A stretch of 8,835 bases of DNA from Deltaproteobacteria bacterium RIFOXYD12_FULL_50_9 (GCA_001799225.1 MGTA01000049.1:1-8835); one strand, 5' to 3'. Positions 1-5,047 are shown, counted from the first letter of the stretch. Numbers and translations: made by a program. Notes: generated by a model from the letters alone, not told the origin.

Positions 1-503
1 AGGCCACCAAAATAGATGGCGCTGCCCCTGCCTTCATAACCGCGCAATGAGTTTATGGAGTCGGCTGCCTCAATGGCGGTAAACAGAGAACGTATTTCTT
101 TGGCTTTTTGGCCGGCTTCCTTGCGGTCGCGGGTACGTTGGATGCGCATCAACAGGGTTGCCATGTTGGTAAGTTTGCCGGTTACAACCTGGCGGCAAAA
201 TTTAAGGCCGAAAGTCTGATCATCAAGCAGTTGGAACTGCCGCTTACGGAGTAGTATATTCTTGGGCTCGGCACTGGCAAAACGGCCCAGGTAGCGCCCA
301 TCGTATGAGCAGAATACCGTATCGACCTGATACTTCAGGAGCAGTTTGATGGCGGCGGGCGAAAGATCGATGCTGCCGAATAGCACTACCTGATGCAATT
401 TGTCCACGAACAGGGTGTGGTACGTATCCTCGCCCTTCTTGACCAGTAGATGTCGACCTTCCCGGACAATCCGGGCACCCTGGGTATTGATGTAGATGTT
501 CAT
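1..503 (-). CDS. cas1: Cas1 CRISPR integrase, N-terminal part (runs off left edge)
   Basis: Cas1 is the metal-dependent integrase that, with Cas2, inserts new spacers into CRISPR arrays. Reading leftward from the ATG at 503, the window contains 167 codons with no stop. The protein opens MNIYINTQGARIVREGR, typical of the beta-rich Cas1 N-terminal domain. It passes through DKLHQVVLFGSIDLSP and reaches LRGYEGRGSAIYF at residues 153-165. The Glu of that motif (E157) matches the first catalytic, metal-binding Glu of the family. The remaining catalytic residues and cas2, if present, lie beyond the left edge. An AGGAGG ribosome site sits 7 bases before the ATG, which fixes the start. It is transcribed divergently from phd-vapC, with about 160 bases between them. 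It is separated from the cmr operon by TA modules and the csx20-card1 pair. Family assignment is firm; completeness cannot be judged. Confidence 0.93.
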   Translation of the reverse strand, partial: MNIYINTQGARIVREGRHLLVKKGEDTYHTLFVDKLHQVVLFGSIDLSPAAIKLLLKYQVDTVFCSYDGRYLGRFASAEPKNILLRKRQFQLLDDQTFGLKFCRQVVTGKLTNMATLLMRIQRTRDRKEAGQKAKEIRSLFTAIEAADSINSLRGYEGRGSAIYFGG

Positions 504-612
504 GGTGGTTCCTCCTGATATTCATGTTAATGAAAACACGGACCAGGAAGAAAGGGCAAGGAGTGCAACGTTGCCGGTGGGATTTGCCTTGCCTGTTATG
601 CATGTTTTGCAT

Positions 613-641
613 TTGACATGGGCTAGTAAATTGACTAATCT
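613..641 (+). promoter_or_regulatory. Putative sigma-70 promoter of phd-vapC
   Basis: A perfect TTGACA -35 (613-618) is followed after 17 bases by TAATCT (636-641), a weak -10. The start codon of the antitoxin gene is 24 bases further on. The -10 lies inside the palindrome at 632-646, the arrangement expected for an autorepressed TA operon. Confidence 0.5.
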
Positions 642-646
642 AGTCA
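632..646. promoter_or_regulatory. Palindromic operator of phd-vapC
   Basis: TGACTA-ATC-TAGTCA is a perfect inverted repeat with 6-base arms and a 3-base centre. It overlaps the -10 and ends 5 bases before the AAGGAGG ribosome site (652-658). A further CTAGT lies just upstream (623-627) and may be a half-site. Phd-family antitoxins bind such palindromes to repress their own operon; binding here is inferred from position and symmetry. Confidence 0.55.
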
Positions 647-664
647 TAATTAAGGAGGATTATC

Positions 665-958
665 ATGAAAACAGTGGCGGTGTCGCAACTAAAAGCAACG
701 CTCAGTCAACAATTGGCAATGGTCAAGGCTGGTGAGGAGATTATCGTTACCGAACACGGCAGGCCGGTAGCGCGTTTGACTTCGGTCAGGGGCAGAGAGC
801 AGTCGATCCCTGCGCATCTTCTGGCCTTGGAGCGGGCAGGCCTTGCCCGGCTCGGTTCCGGAGCCATTCCAGAGGAATTCTGGACAGCAGTGAGGCCAAA
901 GGACAGGACGGGGTGCGCCCGAACCGTCTTGCAACAGGAGCGGGAGGACGGCCGGTGA
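665..958 (+). CDS. phd: Phd/YefM-family antitoxin of a PIN toxin module
   Basis: This is a 97-residue antitoxin expected to neutralise the PIN toxin encoded immediately downstream and to repress the operon as a DNA-binding dimer. The N-terminal half has the Phd signature: LKATLSQQLAMVKAGEEI at residues 9-26, then VTEHGRPVARL at 28-38, which is the DNA-binding and dimerisation fold. The C-terminal half (from about residue 45) is less conserved and carries PEEFW at 69-73, the kind of segment that wraps around the toxin. An AAGGAGG ribosome site 6 bases upstream supports the start. Its TGA stop overlaps the GTG start of the toxin gene, so translation is likely coupled and stoichiometry controlled. 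The module looks intact. Confidence 0.88.
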   Translation: MKTVAVSQLKATLSQQLAMVKAGEEIIVTEHGRPVARLTSVRGREQSIPAHLLALERAGLARLGSGAIPEEFWTAVRPKDRTGCARTVLQQEREDGR

Positions 959-1395
959 GATTCTGGGATACTTCCGGGATAATTCCCCTCTGTGTAGAAG
1001 AGCCGATGAGCAGTGTAGCCCGGCAATTGGCTGAAATAGACAATGCGGTGGCCGTCTGGTGGGGGACACCGGTAGAGTGCTGGTCGGCGTTTGCCCGCTT
1101 GCGACGGGATGGCGTTCTGACCGAAGCGGAAGAGGATCTGACCAGACAACTGGTGAGTAAACTTGGTTCGGCCTGGCTGGAAATTTTGCCAGGCGATGAA
1201 GTTAAAAATATTGCAGGACGGCTGTTGATGACTCATCCGCTCCGGGCTGCCGATGCCATGCAGTTGGCTGCAGCCCTTATCTGGTCTGATAAGACCCCCA
1301 GGGGGCATGAATTTGTCTGCCTTGATTTACGGTTACGGGAAGCGGCCCGGCGCGAGGGATTTTTGGTGTTGCCCATAGTTGAATTGGCCTCTTGA
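955..1395 (+). CDS. vapC: VapC-type PIN-domain ribonuclease toxin
   Basis: A 146-residue PIN-domain toxin. The family cleaves RNA, often tRNA or rRNA, using a cluster of acidic residues that bind Mg or Mn. I choose the GTG at 955 because it overlaps the antitoxin stop (GTGA) and gives the family's usual opening, MRFWDTSGIIPL. The four expected acidic positions are present: D5 (FWDTSG), E41 (PVECWSA), D100 (RAADAMQLAAAL) and D124 (CLDLRLREA), so the enzyme looks catalytically complete. The length is normal for VapC. It is the second gene of the phd-vapC operon and ends 34 bases from the end of the oppositely directed card1 gene. I see no hairpin terminator in that gap. The RNA target cannot be read from sequence. 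Confidence 0.88.
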   Translation: MRFWDTSGIIPLCVEEPMSSVARQLAEIDNAVAVWWGTPVECWSAFARLRRDGVLTEAEEDLTRQLVSKLGSAWLEILPGDEVKNIAGRLLMTHPLRAADAMQLAAALIWSDKTPRGHEFVCLDLRLREAARREGFLVLPIVELAS

Positions 1396-1429
1396 TTCCT
1401 TCACGATCAAGCAGACAACAAGAAAATCT

Positions 1430-2563
1430 TCAAGCATTGAGCCATTCTCGAAGCTTATTTTTCAGGTTCGGTAGATCATTGTGGTCGAATATCCGGATGT
1501 TCATGGTCTTTGCGCGTTTTTTAACATATTCGTTTTTGACGCTCCGGGCCGAGGCGAGAGATTTCTTGCCGAACAGTCCCAGGGCACGGTCACCCAAGGA
1601 ATCGAGTTCGTACAGGTACTCTTTGCCGACAGATTCTTTGTTGTCGTTTGATGGCCTGTCCGGGTTGGCGGTTTTGCAGGAGATATAGAACAACCTGTTT
1701 CCTTTGCCGATCATGACGTCAAATTCGTTTTTCGGTGAATTCTTCCCTGGGGCATCCCACTTTCCGCTGACATTGAGCTTTACTTCATCTGCCCCGGCTC
1801 CTTGCGCAGCGCTGTAAACATACTCCTCGAACCAAAATCCGTGGAGATATCTGGCGGATTCCAGGTTGTTGATCAGCAAGCTATCTTTATCCGTGCTTTT
1901 GGCTAACCCGTGTTTTCCCAGAAGCGGTACTAATTCCATAATGAGGGGATCAGGTAGCCTGATCGTCAGTGGGTACTGGCATTGTTCAAAGTTTTCGGGA
2001 AAGGCCTGGTTGAGGATTCCCAATGCTCTTGCAGACGTTATCGCCAGTTTGCAAAGGGCCTCGGTAACTTTACCCCTGGATTTAATCTCTCCGTCGTTTT
2101 TGGTGTATTTCTCGACCATAAAACCATGGGCGGCAAGATACTCCTTGATCGATATTTGAACATTTATGGCTATTTTGGTCTCTTCAGGTGCGAGTTGCAA
2201 AATTTCGTCGTCTCGGGAGTTGACGTAATAAATTGTTTTACCTGCCGAGTAGAATGACTGGAAAGTGCCGATTGTCGAGACCTTTGTGCCGCCGGTGATG
2301 TTTAACGAAACATGGCAATCGCGGTTTTCGGCGAGAATTTTTTCGCTTTCTTCCATGACATTAGCCAAATTGAATGGTTGAATTTCCCGAGATTCAACCT
2401 CTAGTTTGTTGGTGCGGATCACTTGCTCAAGCCGGTTTTTCTGGTTGATCATATCCTTAGTGTAGAGCAGAATGACTCGGTCCGGCTTAAATTGCCGCAC
2501 GGTTGTCAGATTTGGAATAGGCTGGTCTGAAACAAGACAGACGTGGGTTTCGCAAGTCTTCAT
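1430..2563 (-). CDS. card1: Card1/Can2-type CARF nuclease (DUF1887), type III CRISPR ancillary effector
   Basis: A 377-residue protein with the two-domain plan of the Card1/Can2 family: an N-terminal CARF domain that senses cyclic tetra-adenylate and a C-terminal PD-(D/E)xK nuclease. Studied members cut RNA and single-stranded or supercoiled DNA when cA4 binds, giving dormancy or phage abortion. The CARF part (about 1-140) has NITGGTK at 88-94, the nucleotide-binding glycine loop. The nuclease part (about 230-377) has GFWFEEYVY at 242-250, NEFDVMI at 279-285 (E280, D282) and YISCKT at 293-298 with Lys297. Ser295 stands where many PD-(D/E)xK enzymes have Glu. An AGAGGT ribosome site overlaps the csx20 stop, and the start is only 4 bases from csx20, so the two are co-transcribed and probably coupled. 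The gene looks intact and somewhat AT-rich by eye compared with phd-vapC. Whether it cuts DNA or RNA is not readable from sequence. Confidence 0.9.
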   Translation of the reverse strand: MKTCETHVCLVSDQPIPNLTTVRQFKPDRVILLYTKDMINQKNRLEQVIRTNKLEVESREIQPFNLANVMEESEKILAENRDCHVSLNITGGTKVSTIGTFQSFYSAGKTIYYVNSRDDEILQLAPEETKIAINVQISIKEYLAAHGFMVEKYTKNDGEIKSRGKVTEALCKLAITSARALGILNQAFPENFEQCQYPLTIRLPDPLIMELVPLLGKHGLAKSTDKDSLLINNLESARYLHGFWFEEYVYSAAQGAGADEVKLNVSGKWDAPGKNSPKNEFDVMIGKGNRLFYISCKTANPDRPSNDNKESVGKEYLYELDSLGDRALGLFGKKSLASARSVKNEYVKKRAKTMNIRIFDHNDLPNLKNKLREWLNA

Positions 2564-2567
2564 AAAG

Positions 2568-2975
2568 TTACCTCTTATAGTGTCTGAACATCCGGTGCTT
2601 AAATCGATGTACGGTCAGCACCGAGCCATCCGGCAGATGATCTTCAGCCGCCTCGCGGACCGTGGTGGAATACACCGGCTGCAAGCCTTGTGCTTGGGTG
2701 AAATCGGCAATGAGACAAGTTGCGCCGAAATCACCTTGGACCAAGATGAAATCGTTGGGCTCCGCCGTGTCGGCCAGCCAGGTGTATACCGGTTTAAGAT
2801 ACTCGGTCAGTTCCTCAAGATCGGGAGGCACATTTGACCAGATTACTTGGATGGCTTGCGGCGCCGGCACGATCCGGTCGATACCGAGAGATGATCGGGC
2901 GTCGGCCTCTTGGTCGGCGGTGAGGGCATGGTTAAACAGCAGGAACAGGGTGGGTGAATGTGAACCAGTCATCAT
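2568..2975 (-). CDS. csx20: Csx20, CARF-like putative ring nuclease
   Basis: A 135-residue protein matching the Csx20 family of CRISPR type III accessory proteins. Conserved blocks in order: PTLFLLFNH (8-16), IWSNVPP (45-51), VQGDFGAT (79-86), PVYSTTVRE (100-108) and FKHRMFRHY (125-133). The Rossmann-like fold is CARF-related. The family has been proposed, mainly from its genomic company and fold, to bind or degrade cyclic oligoadenylates, which would switch the interference response off. I infer that here it resets the nuclease encoded 4 bases downstream. The ATG at 2975 and the next one at 2972 are both possible starts behind a weak GGTGAG. It is divergent from vapB, with about 100 bases between them; no clear promoter facing it was found. 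Confidence 0.85.
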   Translation of the reverse strand: MMTGSHSPTLFLLFNHALTADQEADARSSLGIDRIVPAPQAIQVIWSNVPPDLEELTEYLKPVYTWLADTAEPNDFILVQGDFGATCLIADFTQAQGLQPVYSTTVREAAEDHLPDGSVLTVHRFKHRMFRHYKR

Positions 2976-2988
2976 AAAATCTCACCAA

Positions 2989-3018
2989 TGAACATGAAGT
3001 GGATGAACATGAAGTGGA
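2989..3018. repeat. Tandem 15-base direct repeat upstream of the vapB promoter
   Basis: TGAACATGAAGTGGA occurs twice without a gap (2989-3003 and 3004-3018) and runs directly into the -35 box of vapB. It also lies in the 5' region of csx20 on the other strand. It may be a regulator-binding iteron or a simple slippage duplication. Confidence 0.8.
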
Positions 3019-3047
3019 TTGACGTCCATAGTTCCTTGCCATACTAT
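3019..3047 (+). promoter_or_regulatory. Sigma-70 promoter of vapB
   Basis: TTGACG (3019-3024) and TACTAT (3042-3047) are separated by exactly 17 bases, close to consensus at both boxes. The vapB start codon is 30 bases downstream. This is the clearest promoter in the window. Confidence 0.75.
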
Positions 3048-3062
3048 AAAAGTAATACTTTT
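3048..3062. promoter_or_regulatory. Perfect palindromic operator downstream of the vapB -10
   Basis: AAAAGTA-A-TACTTTT is a perfect inverted repeat with 7-base arms around one central base, covering the expected transcription start. An AbrB/MazE-type antitoxin bound here would block initiation. Repression by the VapB encoded next to it is inferred from position and symmetry. Confidence 0.65.
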
Positions 3063-3077
3063 TACAGAAGGTAGGAA

Positions 3078-3320
3078 ATGCTTGCCACAGTAACTACAAA
3101 AGGTCAAATAACGATTCCAATGAAGATCCGGAAACAATACGGCATTCATCCCAATGATAAAATCGATTTTGTCGTCGAAGGCGATAAGATTATTCTCATG
3201 CCGGTCAAAACCCTTCGCGATCTGCGCGGCAGCGTTACGGGCCTGGGTGGCGATCCGGACCTGGAACGACAGGCTGCTAAAAAGGCTGTTGGTCTGCGGA
3301 CAGTAGAGGAAATGGCATGA
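3078..3320 (+). CDS. vapB: AbrB/MazE-fold antitoxin (VapB-type)
   Basis: An 80-residue antitoxin with a SpoVT-AbrB swapped-hairpin DNA-binding domain at the N terminus. The opening MLATVTTKGQITIPMKIRK (1-19) is diagnostic, and DKIDFVVEGDKIILMPV (27-43) completes the fold. The C-terminal tail (44-80, ending RTVEEMA) is the usual toxin-binding arm. A purine-rich AGAAGGTAGGA ribosome site lies 2 bases before the ATG (its AAGG core 7 bases before), behind a strong promoter and a perfect palindromic operator. Its stop overlaps a vapC start as ATGA, the normal VapBC architecture, yet that vapC is broken after about 17 codons. The antitoxin therefore looks complete but orphaned. It could persist as an autorepressed relic, an anti-addiction factor against related VapC toxins, or a regulator of the divergent csx20-card1 unit. 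Confidence 0.88.
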   Translation: MLATVTTKGQITIPMKIRKQYGIHPNDKIDFVVEGDKIILMPVKTLRDLRGSVTGLGGDPDLERQAAKKAVGLRTVEEMA

Positions 3321-3367
3321 AGTCGAGTTTCCTAGATGCCAACATTTTTATCTGCTACCTTACCAAT
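3317..3367 (+). pseudogene. vapC: Truncated vapC (PIN toxin) remnant
   Basis: The ATG at 3317 overlaps the vapB stop, and the first 17 residues, MKSSFLDANIFICYLTN, are a textbook VapC N terminus including the first catalytic Asp (D7). After about position 3367 the resemblance stops. The frame stays open to 3583, but from about 3387 that translation is simply the antisense of tumE and has no PIN motifs. The three remaining acidic active-site residues are absent, so no active toxin can be made. I looked for the missing C-terminal part on the plus strand up to about 4350 and did not recognise it. A recombination that joined the tumAE block to this point, deleting the rest of vapC, is the simplest explanation. 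Confidence 0.75.
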
Positions 3368-3386
3368 AAGCAGCTCAATCAGTTCT

Positions 3387-3776
3387 TCAGCCGAATGTGC
3401 ATGCCAGTTCGAGTTCCAGAAGGAACGCGGCAATGTCCGGCGGTTGTGCCGCAGAAACTACCCCCCCGTTCGCTAAATGAATATGGTGTGGCGCATAGGG
3501 GAGTTGTGGAAAGTGGGGCGCATTATCCCAGCGTTTCCAAAGCTCACCAGAGGAGGTCTGACAGTGAAAACTGTATTTCATGAGGTGTATCTCATGGTCT
3601 GCAACGACGTATTCAAATAATTCGGCCAGACCGCTGTTTGCAAGTTCCACTTTCACCCGCAATTTGCCATCGGTGACACCGACAAGGCGCTGTGTTACCT
3701 GATAAGCTTTAATGGCCGGACTTTCGAGTAGCAGGCTCTCGACAAACGCGAAATGTTCGTCAATGCGCTGGTTCAT
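3387..3776 (-). CDS. tumE: TumE-family toxin (DUF6516)
   Basis: A 129-residue protein of the TumE/DUF6516 toxin family. The characteristic block is KRWDNAPHFPQLPYAPHHIHL at residues 81-101, preceded by the beta-rich stretch LRVKVELANSGLAELFEYV (39-57) and YSFHCQ (68-73). In this family the RWDNAPHHP and PHHxHL motifs with their histidines are the likely functional site; the biochemical target is not established to my knowledge. I place the start at the ATG at 3776, which overlaps the end of tumA by 17 bases; an in-frame TTG lies two codons earlier. The last residues (LACTFG) are unlike the family and lie at the junction with the broken vapC, so the C terminus may have been altered. It is transcribed with tumA. 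Confidence 0.75.
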   Translation of the reverse strand: MNQRIDEHFAFVESLLLESPAIKAYQVTQRLVGVTDGKLRVKVELANSGLAELFEYVVADHEIHLMKYSFHCQTSSGELWKRWDNAPHFPQLPYAPHHIHLANGGVVSAAQPPDIAAFLLELELACTFG

Positions 3777-4092
3777 GGCCAATCTTTTCCGCCAGGATGT
3801 ATAGATGTTTTTCGGCGTTGATCAGCATTCCGTTGGTGGCTGCCCATTCCATATAGTCCATGGCATCCCCCATCTCACCGCGTTCAAATCGTTCGCGGAA
3901 GAGTTGCGTTGACATGCAGTATTTCTTCTCAAAATCCGCAAGCTGGGAGCGGAGTGTGGTCAGGAGTTCACTTAGGCGCAGGATTTCCCGATCAAGAAGT
4001 TTATCGATAGTTTTGTCGATTACTGGTTCAGTCTCGGGGTTGCGTAGGCTGAGATAGCGTTCCAGTTTTTGGACCTTCTCAAGCGTTGTCAT
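3760..4092 (-). CDS. tumA: TumA-family antitoxin partner
   Basis: A 110-residue, mostly helical acidic protein encoded directly upstream of and overlapping tumE. Residues 1-57 are predicted coiled coil by eye (MTTLEKVQKLERYL, then RLSELLTTLRSQLADFEKKY). Residues 58-85 carry FRERFERGEMGDAMDYMEW, a block typical of the TumA-like partners of DUF6516 toxins. The function, neutralising TumE, is inferred from the pairing rather than from a catalytic motif. GGAGAG 5 bases before the ATG at 4092 supports the start. The overlap with tumE implies coupled translation. Upstream I see only weak promoter-like sequence. Confidence 0.7.
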   Translation of the reverse strand: MTTLEKVQKLERYLSLRNPETEPVIDKTIDKLLDREILRLSELLTTLRSQLADFEKKYCMSTQLFRERFERGEMGDAMDYMEWAATNGMLINAEKHLYILAEKIGHEPAH

Positions 4093-4206
4093 GGTTTCTC
4101 TCCTGTGTGGCTATTCTTATTATCACCAGGTGTTTCGTTTCAACCGGGATGAATATCAATTTCTTATACCGCAAGGGCATAAGTTTCGTATGAGCAGGCA
4201 AGCTGC

Positions 4207-4368
4207 TCAACTCAGCTTTAGTTTTTTAAAAATGTTATCGGCGTCTTCGTTGACAATCTGTTCACGGCCGGAATTTGCGGCTGTGAAGATGCTTTCGGAG
4301 CTGCTCTCACCTGAAAACGGCCTGTCAGCGCTTGACACCGGCTGGACTGCGTCAGGCCGCCTGGTAAA
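4207..4368 (-). other. Coding-like open stretch overlapping the end of hicB (possible gene tail)
   Basis: On the minus strand one frame is open for 53 codons to a TGA at 4207-4209. The last 30 codons read like a genuine protein end: SESIFTAANSG, then REQIVNEDADNIFKKLKLS. The frame starts inside the 3' end of hicB in another phase. The only candidate start is a GTG at 4338 without a ribosome site. I do not recognise the protein. It could be the C-terminal relic of a gene displaced when hicAB or tumAE arrived, a very small translated protein, or a chance open frame. No intrinsic terminator is evident between hicB and tumA. Confidence 0.3.
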
Positions 4369-4570
4369 TTACGGGCCGGTAGTGGGCCTCTGGAACAGTT
4401 ACGTGGTTGCTGCGGGCTGATTGCAGCCAGGCAGTCTTGGCCTTGAGGACTTCCGCTAATGCCTCTTCCGGACTCTTGCCAAAAGCGGAACAGTGGGCCA
4501 GATCAGGAATGTCGGCAATATACCCCTCATCTTCCTCGCTATAAAAAATATTGATATGGTAGTCTTTCAT
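4352..4570 (-). CDS. hicB: HicB-family antitoxin (short form)
   Basis: A 72-residue antitoxin that should bind and inactivate HicA. It is essentially one partially degraded RNase-H-like HicB domain: HINIFYSEEDEGYIADIPDL at residues 5-24 followed by SAFGKSPEEALAEVLKAK at 28-45, ending RPVIYQAA. It lacks the C-terminal ribbon-helix-helix or helix-turn-helix DNA-binding domain of longer HicB proteins, so how the operon is repressed is not obvious. The ATG overlaps the hicA stop as ATGA, giving a toxin-first order normal for HicAB. The protein looks full length for the short subfamily. Confidence 0.9.
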   Translation of the reverse strand: MKDYHINIFYSEEDEGYIADIPDLAHCSAFGKSPEEALAEVLKAKTAWLQSARSNHVTVPEAHYRPVIYQAA

Positions 4571-4821
4571 TTTTCAACCTCCAATTTCAGATTATACTTT
4601 TCAATGATTTTCAGCAACTGGCGAATCTGGTAGGGTTTGGCTTTGCCATCGACTTCCTGAAGGTTAACCAATTCAGGAAAGCCAACGCGGATAAAGATGT
4701 GATGGCTGCCGCTGACCCGATCAAGCTTGAAGCCAAAAGCTTCAGCAAGGGCAACGGCTTCGGAGAAGCGGATATTGTGACTTCCTTCCAGGATTTTTTT
4801 GAGTAATTTACGTATGTTCAT
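4567..4821 (-). CDS. hicA: HicA mRNA interferase toxin
   Basis: An 84-residue toxin with a double-stranded-RNA-binding-like fold. HicA proteins cut mRNA independently of the ribosome using a conserved His. The diagnostic segment is GFKLDRVSGSHHIF at residues 30-43, with the catalytic His in the GSHH element (H40/H41). It is followed by VNLQEVDGKAKPYQIRQLLK (52-71), the C-terminal helix motif of this subfamily. The AGGAGG ribosome site 4 bases before the ATG at 4821 is strong. hicB overlaps its end. It lies downstream of cmr6 on the same strand, separated by about 340 bases with two stem-loops, so it probably has its own promoter, although read-through from the cmr operon is possible. Confidence 0.9.
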   Translation of the reverse strand: MNIRKLLKKILEGSHNIRFSEAVALAEAFGFKLDRVSGSHHIFIRVGFPELVNLQEVDGKAKPYQIRQLLKIIEKYNLKLEVEK

Positions 4822-4852
4822 TTACCTCCTCATGCTTGCATTCGTTGTGTCA

Positions 4853-4882
4853 AATTCTCTGGTAATCAGGACCAGAGGAATT
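4853..4882. promoter_or_regulatory. Imperfect inverted repeat upstream of hicA (possible operator)
   Basis: On the plus strand AATTC-TCTGGT pairs with ACCAGA-G-GAATT around a 7-base loop (AATCAGG): 11 paired bases with one bulged G. A second overlapping pairing, GGTAAT (4861-4866) with ATTACC (4880-4885), is possible. It lies 31 bases upstream of the hicA start. It could be the HicAB operator or an RNA element in the leader. I could not define a convincing -35/-10 pair around it. Confidence 0.45.
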
Positions 4883-4905
4883 ACCTTACGAAATCTTCTC
4901 ATAGC

Positions 4906-4924
4906 TAAAGAGCAAGGCTCTTTA
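4906..4924 (-). terminator. Perfect stem-loop, candidate end of the cmr transcript
   Basis: TAAAGAGC and GCTCTTTA are perfect 8-base arms around a 3-base loop. On the minus strand the stem begins with the stop codon of the small coding-like stretch at 4922-5047. The position, between the cmr operon and hicAB, suits a terminator, but no run of T follows the stem, so intrinsic termination would be weak. An operator role is an alternative. Confidence 0.35.
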
Positions 4925-5047
4925 CGCTTCAATGCTGTTTGTCACGTATACGTTCCACAGCTGCTTGATCCATATCTTACCGACTTTCGAAGCGGCTTTG
5001 AACTTCTTTTTATCTGCGCCGGGCAGACCGAGAAGAGACTGGCACAT
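4922..5047 (-). other. Unrecognised small coding-like stretch, 41 codons
   Basis: From the ATG at 5047 the frame reads MCQSLLGLPGADKKK, then FKAASKVGKIWIKQLWNVYV, ending TNSIEA. It is basic, with Trp and alternating hydrophobic residues as in a real helical protein. In-frame codons before the ATG (VRLLRE) continue the same character back to a TAA at 5081-5083, and no ribosome site is properly spaced, so the start looks lost. I do not recognise a family. It may be the 3' end of a gene broken in its 5' half, perhaps together with the piece at 5093-5149, or a small protein. The 8-base-arm stem-loop follows at once. Confidence 0.35.

Larger units (their letters stand above)
504..664. promoter_or_regulatory. 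Divergent intergenic region cas1 / phd-vapC with nested inverted repeats
   Basis: This gap must carry the control signals of both divergent units. Visible structure: TTCAT-gtta-ATGAA at 521-534, just upstream of the cas1 ribosome site; the 7-base arms GGCAAGG (555-561) and CCTTGCC (587-593), enclosing the perfect palindrome GCAACGTTGC (565-574); and the phd promoter and operator described separately. I see no convincing -35/-10 pair for cas1. No coding stretch in the gap looks real. Confidence 0.5.

Noticed and set aside
689..1308. Long minus-strand open frames opposite phd-vapC
   Set aside because: They are antisense shadows of GC-rich coding sequence; the plus strand carries the Phd and PIN motifs and ribosome site.
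1396..1429. Bidirectional terminator between the convergent vapC and card1 genes
   Set aside because: The 34-base gap has no inverted repeat that I can pair and no clear T run.
3317..3583. 88-codon plus-strand frame as a possible full-length gene
   Set aside because: Only the first 17 codons are VapC-like; from about 3387 on it is antisense to tumE, which has strong family motifs in its own frame.
4130..4160. GGTTGAAAC on the minus strand, like the 3' end of many CRISPR repeats
   Set aside because: It occurs once, with no second copy at spacer distance and no longer repeat match, so it is not an array. No CRISPR array is visible in the window.
4190..4215. GAGCAG-GCAAG-CTGCTC hairpin between hicB and tumA as a terminator
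   Set aside because: Short 6-base stem with no T run on the downstream side of the minus strand; it is too weak to call.
4091..4420. 109-codon plus-strand open frame upstream of and across the hicB end
   Set aside because: It covers the tumA leader and the antisense of hicB, has no ribosome site and no recognisable protein features.
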